NCBI RefSeq assembly: GCF_034931025.1
Contig: NZ_JAYGIL010000019.1
Location: forward strand, 75,446 to 139,445
Source of the DNA: Arcicella gelida
GTDB taxonomy: Bacteria > Bacteroidota > Bacteroidia > Cytophagales > Spirosomataceae
Length of the DNA: 64,000 bases
Reading direction: 5' to 3'
Part shown: one piece after another, positions 51,701-58,585 of the stretch
How the letters are laid out: every line of letters begins with the position of its first letter
Numbering within the stretch: position 1 is the first letter of the stretch
The notes under the pieces: generated by a model
What the model was told of the DNA's origin: nothing
The model's input: only the letters and a program-made list of their open reading frames with translations
Databases searched by the model: none
Made by a program: the position numbers and the translations under genes

Positions 51701-52841
51701 GGTAAAAGTATCTGTAAATCCAGCAGATAATCAGCGAATCATCATTGCCGTAAGCGATACAGGCATTGGAATCGACAGTAAAAATCTACAAAATGTATTC
51801 AACCGTTTTTACCAAATTCATGGCAAAGACCCACAAAAACACGTAGTTGGTACTGGCGTAGGTTTGGCTTTGTGCAAGGAATTGATTGAATTACATCGTG
51901 GTGAGATTTTGGTAAGCAGTCGTTTGGGAAAAGGAAGTACTTTCACCGTTCATTTACCGATTGATAAAAACGCTTATGACAGTAATTGGATTCATGAAAA
52001 TGAAATTACTCCAGAAATAGTACCAATCAATATTCATGATAATGCTACTGAAAATCAACAGCATGGAACATCCAAAAAGAATGCACCACTTTTATTAATT
52101 GCAGAAGATAACGACGATTTACGCAATTATATCAAAGAGATTTTCGTTGACAATTTCAATGTGATTGAAGCAAGCAATGGTAAAAAAGCCCTTGATATTG
52201 CGATAGAACAAGTACCTGATTTGATTATTTCTGACTGGATTATGCCTGAAATGACAGGTGGAGAATTGTGCGAGCATATCAAATTAAAAGAAAGTACGAG
52301 TCATATTCCTGTTATCATTCTTACTTCAAGAGGAAGCAATGATAGTAAATTGGCTGGTTTGGAAATCGGTGCGGATGATTATATCACCAAACCTTTTAAT
52401 GCTAATTTATTAGCAGCAAGAGTAAAAAATTTACTTGAAAGTAGAAAAAAATTAAGAGAACGATTCAGCAAAGAAATCAAAGTAAATCCAAAAGAAATTA
52501 CTCTAAATTCTTCTGATGAACACTTCTTAGAAAAAGCAGTAAGAATCGTGGAAGAAAACATGATGAATACTTCTTTGGATATTGCTTTCTTAGAAAGAGA
52601 ACTCAACATGAGTACTATGCAATTGTACCGCAAACTAAAAAGTTTAACCAACTTTTCTGGTAACGAATTCATCAAGAATGTGCGTTTAAAAAAAGCGGTA
52701 CAATTACTTGAAACAGAAAGCTTTACAATTGCAGAAATTGCTTATAAAGTTGGGTTTAACGACCCTTCTTATTTTACTCGTATCTTTAAGAAAGAGTTTG
52801 GCAAATCTCCATCAGAGTATCTTGAAAAATCGACTTTATAA
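48762..52841 (+). CDS. Hybrid two-component system regulator (HTCS, one-protein sensor-regulator)
   Basis: A 1359 aa protein. Signal segment (1-24), two seven-bladed Reg_prop propellers (about 25-655; repeated 'IWIGT', 'LWVGT' blades), a Y_Y_Y domain (about 700-775), a membrane helix (about 787-808), HisKA ('NISHEFRTPLTLI', His at about 850), HATPase_c ('LLSNAFKFSD', 'DTGIGI', 'GTGVGLALCKELI'), a receiver domain (about 1105-1220; 'LIISDWIMPEMTGGEL') and a C-terminal AraC HTH ('LNMSTMQLYRKLKSLT', 'EIAYKVGFNDPSYFTRIFKKEFGKSP'). HTCSs sense extracytoplasmic oligosaccharides. The TTG at 48738 is an unlikely alternative start. No polysaccharide-use genes are adjacent, so this one is an orphan here. 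Confidence 0.94.
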   Translation: MKLRIVLILLICCSWFTPLVAQLKFSRISTQRGLSQSTVGKIFQDKRGFIWFATKDGLNKYDGYQFTVYRHISNDPNSISSSTISCITEDQEGNLWVGTFDGGINKLDKTTGNFIHFKQADDKTSIGGLSISSIIATPDNKIWVSTYGYGLLCFDNQQKTIKWRLVESELLTTNDISLVYQDKKNTLWLGGHYGVITHIDKNNRANTVRLQSNLPPRKNQITCFVEDPQGNILVGTRGNGLYRLDPRTNQFTQIMYNPNQINRANLIMDLVYDKDGVLWVGTDNGVFLVRNNNFSQLTYIESNPDSETGLSSHAIQSIFVDRDNNVWISTWEAGLNVHYRHRNNFKLYRHKVNSTQNLLRDKVTAIACESDPNRVWIGSNNGLTLFDRAKNTFSHYFINPSFLTTSTNDINNLYYDRDGDLLVLTWEIGLRIMKKGSNSFTLFPYDDGSNTTHLTCLSPSIKPKKVWVGTQEEGILLFDKQTGEFNPVPDLNRKGILLGMHINSILEEENGTLWIGTYNNGIFCYDPIKRRIVHIKKSNRSDGLSANQINKIFQDSRKQIWIGTNGGGLNLYQPATRTFKVWRTKDGLPNNTIKGIVEDSHHHLWLSTNQGISQFINYSNSFKNYTKADGLQGSEFLLNAYAQNNRGEIFFGGTEGLNIFHPDSLVESNKVPNVYLTGLKLFNKPVMVGQKKSPLLQDISQTEELTLEADQNVFSIDFTALDFQQFKNNQYAYVLQGFDKEWNYIGTQRTANYTNLNPGDYLFRVKATNNDGVWTQREALLHITILPPWYNTWWAYFFYVIIIGVGLYSLRRTVLVRERLKLDIELQEREKEQIQELDTLKTNFFTNISHEFRTPLTLIISPLEKYLSENKDIPEAQRKRTESIYRNAKQLQKLINQLLDLSKLEAGKLSPEITQNDVVDFVQQITESFRALAEQKNIKLNFQPSTPYILAYFDTDILEKIVTNLLSNAFKFSDNHGEITVKVSVNPADNQRIIIAVSDTGIGIDSKNLQNVFNRFYQIHGKDPQKHVVGTGVGLALCKELIELHRGEILVSSRLGKGSTFTVHLPIDKNAYDSNWIHENEITPEIVPINIHDNATENQQHGTSKKNAPLLLIAEDNDDLRNYIKEIFVDNFNVIEASNGKKALDIAIEQVPDLIISDWIMPEMTGGELCEHIKLKESTSHIPVIILTSRGSNDSKLAGLEIGADDYITKPFNANLLAARVKNLLESRKKLRERFSKEIKVNPKEITLNSSDEHFLEKAVRIVEENMMNTSLDIAFLERELNMSTMQLYRKLKSLTNFSGNEFIKNVRLKKAVQLLETESFTIAEIAYKVGFNDPSYFTRIFKKEFGKSPSEYLEKSTL

Positions 52842-52943
52842 TGACTGGTTATTATCAATTTGCTTCTTTTTTATCAAGTTTTTTGTATTACCCTAATTAG
52901 ATTATTCGCTATAATCGTGCTTAGCACCAAACATTTCCGTATA

Positions 52944-53687
52944 ATGATGAATTCCAAAAAGAACATTATTCTTTACTTTTTTGTATGTTTTAGCTTTTGT
53001 ACAACTGCCTTATCACAACAAAGAGATTCAACCTTCAGTAAACTTACTGTCAAGCAATTAATTGTTCCTGCGGCATTACTTTCTGGAGGTTATCTGCTGA
53101 AAAGTTTTGGTTTAAAACAAGAACAACTAGAATGGCATGATAAATACTACAAGAACTTTGAAACCAATGTTGATGATATTATTCAATATGCTCCTTATGC
53201 TGCTTATGTCGGTTTAGACCTTGTAGGCGTAAAGGCAAAACATAGCTTTAGTGACCGTATGGGTGTTTTATTCATCGGGGCAGCAGTCATGTCGGGTACA
53301 GTATTTAGTTTAAAACATACCACCAAAATACTTCGCCCCGATCTTTCTGGGCAAGATTCCTTTCCTTCTGGTCATACGGCAAATGCTTTTTTGGGGGCAA
53401 CAATAGTGGCTCAAGAATATAATGATGAAAGTATTTGGTATGGAATTGGGGCTTATTCAGTAGCAACTGCTACAGGTGCATTAAGAGTCATGAACAATCG
53501 TCACTGGTTTTCGGATGTAGTGGTTGGTGCGGGGATTGGTATTCTTTCAGGGAAAGCCGCTTATGTGATTTATCCTTGGTTGAAAGAGAAATTAGGTAAA
53601 AAGCAAAGTAATAATCCATCTAAAATCGCCTTTACTCCTATTTATGATGGCAGAACAGTTGGTGGAAATTTGGTGATTGGATTTTAA
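52944..53687 (+). CDS. Secreted PAP2-family phosphatase
   Basis: A 247 aa membrane-associated/secreted phosphatase (type 2 phosphatidic acid phosphatase). Signal peptide about 1-23, then the three catalytic motifs: 'KHTTKILRP' (K-x6-R-P), 'FPSGHTAN' (PSGH) and 'RVMNNRHWFSDVVVG' (SR-x5-H-x3-D variant with R and H kept). Likely dephosphorylates lipid or undecaprenyl phosphates. The start at 52944 or the adjacent ATG at 52947; the longer frame to 52860 is not supported. Confidence 0.85.
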   Translation: MMNSKKNIILYFFVCFSFCTTALSQQRDSTFSKLTVKQLIVPAALLSGGYLLKSFGLKQEQLEWHDKYYKNFETNVDDIIQYAPYAAYVGLDLVGVKAKHSFSDRMGVLFIGAAVMSGTVFSLKHTTKILRPDLSGQDSFPSGHTANAFLGATIVAQEYNDESIWYGIGAYSVATATGALRVMNNRHWFSDVVVGAGIGILSGKAAYVIYPWLKEKLGKKQSNNPSKIAFTPIYDGRTVGGNLVIGF

Positions 53688-53704
53688 TTTTATAGAAAGA
53701 TTCA

Positions 53705-53750
53705 AAACAAAAAAGCTCTTGACTGAAATCAGCCAAGAGCTTTTTTGTTT
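53705..53750. terminator. Bidirectional terminator between PAP2 and the S1/P1-like gene
   Basis: AAACAAAAAAGCTCTTG (53705-53721) and its complement (53734-53750) with a 12-nt loop; poly-A/T ends serve both strands. Confidence 0.88.
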
Positions 53751-54747
53751 ACTCCTCTCTCTTCCCTTTTCGTGATTGTAACAAACCTTGCTTGATAAGT
53801 TCGTTATTTTTCCAAGCTTTGATGGCTGTTTTAAATTTAACTTTATCTTCTTTGGAAACTGTTTCTAAATCAGATAAATCAGGTTTGCCAGCATTTACCC
53901 AAGCGGTGTACCAAAAATCTGCAACGCTTTCGCTTGATAATATCATCTGATTGTTGACAGTATTTCCTAAACGTTCTCCGTAAGCCTTGGCAAATTCTCC
54001 TGTGTAATTCTTTCTCATTTGCCCAAAACGTTCAGAACGTTTAAATTTTCTTTCTTCAGTAAAACCAACACTAGCATTGATTTCTTCTTTGAAAACGCCA
54101 TCTAATAATTTGTTGGTTGCTGCGATTTTTTTCCAAATCTCTGCCAATGGGTCTTTAATGTATTTAGCTTTATGTTTTGTATGAAGATTATAACTTTCTA
54201 TATTCATTTCTGGCACTGCCGTCTCCCAAAGAGAATGTAGTCCTTTTTGGTTAGTCAATTGTCCATCATAATTATAACTTGTGTGTAAAGGCACGTGAGC
54301 ATCTGAAATATAATGTCCTAAATCTGCTGCATAAAACAAAATACTGTCTTTCATTTTACTACGGAAAGCATTGGTCAATTTCTCTTGCATATCTACAACT
54401 ACCCAGGGTAAAGTACCATATTCTTTCAGAGTATCGACAGTATATTTCTTTACAGCCGAATCCCAATCTTGCGGAATAGCATTTAAAGGATCTTCACCAT
54501 AAATTGGTGCATCTAAATCAATAAAGTGTTTGGGAGCTTCTGTTTTATCTGTATTTCTACGAACGTCTGGACGAACGGAATTATAAACCATGTAGTCCTC
54601 ATTCTTCATAAAAAAGGTTGATAATTTCTTAGGCAAAGCATAAGCCGTAATTTGATGAATGGTTTTGTGACCTAAAAAGCCCCAAGAGCAACAGCCAATT
54701 AAAATTAAAAGAGCAAGGATTACATTAAGTTTTGGTAGTTGTTTCAT
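53749..54747 (-). CDS. Zinc-dependent S1/P1-nuclease / phospholipase C-like protein
   Basis: A 332 aa secreted protein with a signal peptide (about 1-20, ends GCCS). The mature N-terminus 'WGFLGHKTIHQITAYALP' supplies the Trp1 and His metal ligands of the S1/P1 nuclease and bacterial PLC fold; 'DLGHYISDAHVPLHT' (about 144-158) and 'HSLWE' carry the following His/Asp/Glu Zn ligands. Such enzymes hydrolyse single-stranded nucleic acids or phospholipids outside the cell; the substrate class cannot be fixed from sequence. It may act with the neighbouring PAP2 phosphatase in phosphate recovery. Confidence 0.8.
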   Translation of the reverse strand: MKQLPKLNVILALLILIGCCSWGFLGHKTIHQITAYALPKKLSTFFMKNEDYMVYNSVRPDVRRNTDKTEAPKHFIDLDAPIYGEDPLNAIPQDWDSAVKKYTVDTLKEYGTLPWVVVDMQEKLTNAFRSKMKDSILFYAADLGHYISDAHVPLHTSYNYDGQLTNQKGLHSLWETAVPEMNIESYNLHTKHKAKYIKDPLAEIWKKIAATNKLLDGVFKEEINASVGFTEERKFKRSERFGQMRKNYTGEFAKAYGERLGNTVNNQMILSSESVADFWYTAWVNAGKPDLSDLETVSKEDKVKFKTAIKAWKNNELIKQGLLQSRKGKREE

Positions 54748-54851
54748 GAATTTAGTTTTGCTGATGAAAAATTAGTGAATTGATTATGAATTAGGATTTG
54801 TTAATTAGCAACGCTTTGATTTCAGATTAAATTAACTGAAATTAATCAAGG

Positions 54852-54883
54852 CAAAGATAGAACTAAAGAGATTGTTTTATCAA
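54852..54883 (-). promoter_or_regulatory. Bacteroidota-type promoter of the S1/P1-like gene
   Basis: On the minus strand TTG (54883-54881), a 21-bp spacer, then TATCTTTG (54859-54852): a full match to the TTG/TAnnTTTG pattern. It is about 105 bp upstream of the start codon. Confidence 0.5.
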
Positions 54884-54937
54884 CTTGATGATTTAAGTAT
54901 TAGTTAATTCTTTCAGATTTTAGTAACAAATTACTTT

Positions 54938-55402
54938 TTAAAAGGTTAATTCAAAATAGAGTACTTCATCCAAAGGATTATAAACATAAGCTGATGTTTC
55001 TTTAAACCCAAAAGAACGATACAAAGCGATAGCTTCCGTCAAACTGGTTAATGTATCCAACTTCATGGTTTGATAATTAACTTTTTGGGCGAAAGAGATT
55101 AGTTCTTCCACCAATTTTCTACCTACTTTATGTCCTCTGGCTGTAGGTTTTACATAAAGACGTTTCATTTCACAAACGCCATCAGCAATGGGCTTTAGTG
55201 CAGCGCAACCTACAATTTCCTGATTGATTTTGGCAAGAATGATACAGCCTTTGGGAGTTGCATATACTGTTGATAAAGATTGAAGTTCTTCTTCAAAATG
55301 TTGAAAACAAAGGTCTATCTTCAAATATTCAGCATATTCTATAAAGATTTTTCTTACTTCATCTAATTCCTCAGGTGAGTAATTCACATAATGGAATTGC
55401 AT
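54938..55402 (-). CDS. GNAT family N-acetyltransferase
   Basis: A 154 aa acetyl-CoA-dependent transferase. 'IVGCAALKPIADGVCEMKRLYVKPTARGHKVGRKLVEELISFAQ' (about 64-107) holds the beta4/P-loop motif (R/Q-x-x-G-x-G/A variant RGHKVG), and 'LDTLTSLTEAIALYRSFGFKET' the C-terminal motif. Acceptor substrate unknown. Divergent from the ferritin-like gene. Confidence 0.87.
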   Translation of the reverse strand: MQFHYVNYSPEELDEVRKIFIEYAEYLKIDLCFQHFEEELQSLSTVYATPKGCIILAKINQEIVGCAALKPIADGVCEMKRLYVKPTARGHKVGRKLVEELISFAQKVNYQTMKLDTLTSLTEAIALYRSFGFKETSAYVYNPLDEVLYFELTF

Positions 55403-55472
55403 ATTTTTAATTTTGTGAGTAAATAATTAAGAATAAAAAAAATTGAATGAAAATCACTTACTAATTTTGGGT

Positions 55473-56090
55473 ATGAAATTACAAGAAATATTCCGAAACA
55501 TCATTGCTAACGATTCTCTTCACGCTCGATTCTTGAACACGCTTTCATTAATGGAGAATACAGGTGCAAGAAAAATATCGGCTTCAGAAGATAAAACTAA
55601 GGTTTCTTATATCGTTTTGAAGCACGCAGCCGAAGAAGCACGTCATGCTTTTTACTTAAAAAAGCAAATTCAGAAGGTCGGAAAAATAGCGGATTTCCCA
55701 ACCTACGAAAACCCATATCTCATCGCTCCTTTTGCGAGTTATACTTATTTACATACTTTGGATATTCAGGTTTGTAGATATTTAAAAAATAGCTTAAAGC
55801 TTTCAGGAAGTGATTTGAGATATGCCGCTTATCTATTGGTTACTTATGCCATTGAAGTAAGAGCCGACGAATTGTATCCTGCTTATCAAGAATTACTTGA
55901 TGAAGTATCGTCTAAAGTAAACATGAAATCTATCATTGTGGAAGAAGAAGGACATTTGGCAGAGATGATTACGCAATTAAAAGAGTTTTCGCCAGAATGG
56001 GAAACGCATGCTAAAATTGCCTGTGATATTGAAAAAACTTTATTCGACCAATGGATTGTTTCGATTGGCACTGAATTAGGTGTTAATTGA
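55473..56090 (+). CDS. Ferritin-like diiron protein of unknown function
   Basis: A 205 aa all-helical protein. Four likely metal-ligand motifs appear in the ferritin order: Glu in 'TLSLMENTGARK' (helix 1), E-x-x-H in 'AAEEARHAFYLK' (helix 2), Glu in 'YAIEVRADELY' (helix 3) and E-x-x-H in 'VEEEGHLAEM' (helix 4). The family name is not recognised; it could be an oxygenase- or rubrerythrin-like enzyme without rubredoxin. The ATG at 55473 is used; upstream TTG (55443) would add 10 residues. Confidence 0.6.
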   Translation: MKLQEIFRNIIANDSLHARFLNTLSLMENTGARKISASEDKTKVSYIVLKHAAEEARHAFYLKKQIQKVGKIADFPTYENPYLIAPFASYTYLHTLDIQVCRYLKNSLKLSGSDLRYAAYLLVTYAIEVRADELYPAYQELLDEVSSKVNMKSIIVEEEGHLAEMITQLKEFSPEWETHAKIACDIEKTLFDQWIVSIGTELGVN

Positions 56091-56100
56091 GTTTATGAGT

Positions 56101-56146
56101 TTATAAGTTTATGAGTTTAAATCTTTTTTTACTCATAAACTTATAA
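56101..56146. terminator. Hairpin between convergent genes
   Basis: TTATAAGTTTATGAGT (56101-56116) and its complement (56131-56146), 16-bp stem around a TTTTTTT loop; similar GAGTTTATGAG sequences extend on both sides as short repeats. Confidence 0.7.
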
Positions 56147-56173
56147 ACGATAGACTCATAAACATTAAACTCC

Positions 56174-57028
56174 TCAAAGAGAATTTCTTCTAATAAACAC
56201 AAAGGGATTTCTGATGTGTTCTTTTTTGCCACTCAAAATTAAGTCGGCAGCGTTTTTTCCTAATTGAAAGTGATCGGTAGAAACTACCGTAATTCCTCCA
56301 GAAAGTATTTCCTTAATTGGTGTTTCGTTATAGGAAACGATGCCAATATCTTCTCCTACTTTCATCTTTTTATGTTGGCAACAAACTAATGTTTCTGCCA
56401 AATATCTCTCTGAAAGAATCAAGTATGCTTCTTTACTTCTAATCGTATTTTCTTCTACTTCTGAATAAATGTTGTACTGCAATTGATGTTCTTTAGCAAA
56501 CTTCTTTAGTCCTTCAATCACAAAATAAGCGTTGGCATAATGTTCCTGAATAATACAATTGATTGTACTGTACTTCATAATGGCTTCCTTCGCTTTGAAC
56601 AAAGCTTCGTAAATATCTTGCTCAAAATCTTGATAAACGCAAGCGTAATTTCCTCGGATAAATTCATTTCTTTTTTCTAAAAGAATCAACTTCCCAGCAG
56701 GAATACTGTTGACGGTTTTCAGGAAATCCTCGTTCGGGCAATTGGCATGAAGCATAAAAGCGAAGTAATCATATTGATTGATTTTCTCTTTTATGACCTT
56801 CTCAAAATGAAAAGCGTTCTGTGTACTGAACTGATGAATGTATAAATCTACCGTAGCTTTCCCTTCAATTTCATTCATAAAACCATCATAGATTTCATGT
56901 TTAAAATCGTTCAGCCTACTAAAAACCATCAGGATTTTCAGTTCTTTTTTTTGAAGGCTTTTATGCGAATTGGCTATTTGTGCTGTCAATGAGAGTGTCT
57001 TTTTTGTCTTATTGTGTCCAAGTAACAT
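56174..57028 (-). CDS. HTH-less paralogue of a GntR-type regulator (sensor domain only)
   Basis: A 284 aa protein with only the periplasmic-binding-like sensor domain (about 32-284). 'KILMVFSRLNDFKHEIYDGFMNEIEG', 'GEDIGIVSYNETPIKEILSGGITVVSTD' and the ending 'VFIRRNSL' parallel the intact regulator transcribed divergently from 57359 ('GKEIGLISLNDNCYKEILAGGITIISS', ending 'MVLRKSL'). No GntR winged helix precedes it, and the 330-bp upstream DNA has no clear HTH in any frame. It may be an HTH-lost gene or a partner that binds ligand or the regulator. Confidence 0.75.
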   Translation of the reverse strand: MLLGHNKTKKTLSLTAQIANSHKSLQKKELKILMVFSRLNDFKHEIYDGFMNEIEGKATVDLYIHQFSTQNAFHFEKVIKEKINQYDYFAFMLHANCPNEDFLKTVNSIPAGKLILLEKRNEFIRGNYACVYQDFEQDIYEALFKAKEAIMKYSTINCIIQEHYANAYFVIEGLKKFAKEHQLQYNIYSEVEENTIRSKEAYLILSERYLAETLVCCQHKKMKVGEDIGIVSYNETPIKEILSGGITVVSTDHFQLGKNAADLILSGKKEHIRNPFVFIRRNSL

Positions 57029-57358
57029 ATTTCCGAAGAACTAAATATCCTGTTTTACACCGAGCCTAAAAGACAGGTCATATCAGGGCACAAAATACTC
57101 ATTTTCACAGTTTTGCAAAATAAATACCAGCATTTGCAAGAAATGTCCTAACCATCAGAAGCATTTAGCAACTAATTTTACGAAACAATTACTGCACTAT
57201 TTCAATAATTTATTTGACTAATTAAATCATTCAAAGCACTCGTTTTATTTGAAAGTCAAAAATTACAGTTGAAACAAAATGTAATTGTATTATTTATCAC
57301 TTGCGTATTACCTGCTATTACCAATATATAAATAACCCAATTTTATCCAACCAATAAA
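57029..57358. other. Divergent control region of the two GntR-type genes
   Basis: 330 bp, AT-rich. The segment nearest 57028 was inspected in three frames for a remnant HTH: only a short 'KTGYLVLRK'-like stretch appears, cut by stops on both sides, so a lost HTH is not proven. Promoters of both genes must be here. Confidence 0.35.
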
Positions 57359-58387
57359 ATGATAAAGACATTCAGAGAGTTTTCTCAAAACAAGCAAGAT
57401 TCAAAAACACCAAAATATCAACAACTGGTAAATACTTTGTTGATTGATATTGAAAGCGGAAACTTACAAACGGGTGAACGCCTTCCTTCCATTAACGAAG
57501 CGAGTGAAGAGTGCTACTTGTCTCGTGATACTGTTGAACGTGCTTATTCAGAACTCCATCGTTTGGGCGTAATTACTTCTATTTTCAGAAAAGGATATTT
57601 TATTTCTGGGAAGTCAGCAAAAACCAAAACGAAAGTATTCTTCCTAGTTGGGAAAATTACAGAAAACAACAAAGCCATTTTTAATGCTTTTGTGAATGCC
57701 TCTAACAAAGATGTAACTGTTGATATTTTCACTTACAATTACAAGAGTGATAATTTCAGAGAAATCATCAACAGTCATCTTGGCAATTATCACTACTATG
57801 TTATCATGCCTCATTTAATTGAGGAAAGTGAAGAAAACATTAAATGTTTGAAAAAGATTTCTGGCGAACGCCTTATCTTTTTAGAACAATCTTTAGCATC
57901 ACTTCATGGTTTGAATTCAAGTATTTTGAGTAACTCAGGTGATGAGATTGCTCAAGTGATGCAACAGAATATTAAACATTTCAAGAAATATAAAACCTTG
58001 AATTTGGTATTGACAGAAGACGAGTACTTCGACGCTGAATTGATTACTGGTTTTAGAGATTTCTGCGAAACGAATCATTTCGATTTCCAAGTATTGGATG
58101 GATTTCAAGATGAAGAAGTAATGCAAGGAAATGCTTACTTGACCATGGATGACGTTGATTTAGTTGCGGTTATTAAATCAGCAGAACAACAAAATTTTTC
58201 ATTGGGCAAAGAAATTGGTTTAATCTCTTTGAACGATAATTGTTATAAAGAAATTTTAGCCGGTGGCATCACGATAATATCCTCAAAGCCTACCGAGATT
58301 GGGAAAATGGCCGCCAACATTATCCAAGCCGGTAAACGCCAACAAGTACAAGTACCGATGGAAATGGTTTTAAGAAAATCACTTTAA
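57359..58387 (+). CDS. GntR-type regulator with substrate-binding-like domain
   Basis: A 342 aa transcription factor. GntR winged helix at about 15-82 ('KYQQLVNTLLIDIESGNLQTGERLPSINEASEECYLSRDTVERAYSELHRLGVI'), then a LacI/PBP1-like effector-binding domain (about 95-342). This architecture in Bacteroidota often controls sugar use (rhamnose-type regulators). The effector is unknown. A sensor-only paralogue is transcribed divergently. Confidence 0.88.
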   Translation: MIKTFREFSQNKQDSKTPKYQQLVNTLLIDIESGNLQTGERLPSINEASEECYLSRDTVERAYSELHRLGVITSIFRKGYFISGKSAKTKTKVFFLVGKITENNKAIFNAFVNASNKDVTVDIFTYNYKSDNFREIINSHLGNYHYYVIMPHLIEESEENIKCLKKISGERLIFLEQSLASLHGLNSSILSNSGDEIAQVMQQNIKHFKKYKTLNLVLTEDEYFDAELITGFRDFCETNHFDFQVLDGFQDEEVMQGNAYLTMDDVDLVAVIKSAEQQNFSLGKEIGLISLNDNCYKEILAGGITIISSKPTEIGKMAANIIQAGKRQQVQVPMEMVLRKSL

Positions 58388-58443
58388 AAGAACTTTTTTA
58401 ATTGAAAAATAGGCTAAGATGATAAAAATCTTATCCCTTGTTT

Positions 58444-58473
58444 ACAACCTTGACTATCTTTAGTCAAGGTTGT
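58444..58473 (+). terminator. Rho-independent terminator
   Basis: ACAACCTTGACTA (58444-58456), loop TCTT, TAGTCAAGGTTGT (58461-58473), then TTTGTTTTC. Closes the GntR-type gene before leuS. Confidence 0.88.
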
Positions 58474-58585
58474 TTTGTTTTCATGGCTCTTTTTCTGTTA
58501 AAATCCTGTAATTTTGCAACTCTAAAAAAAATATCTTGTAGCCAATCACACTTATTGTTAATGACTACAACAAAAACCACAAGCA

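Noticed and set aside
57029..57150. Remnant GntR winged helix upstream of the HTH-less regulator
   Set aside because: Only a short KTGYLVLRK-like stretch appears in another frame, with stops on both sides; not enough to claim a frameshifted HTH.
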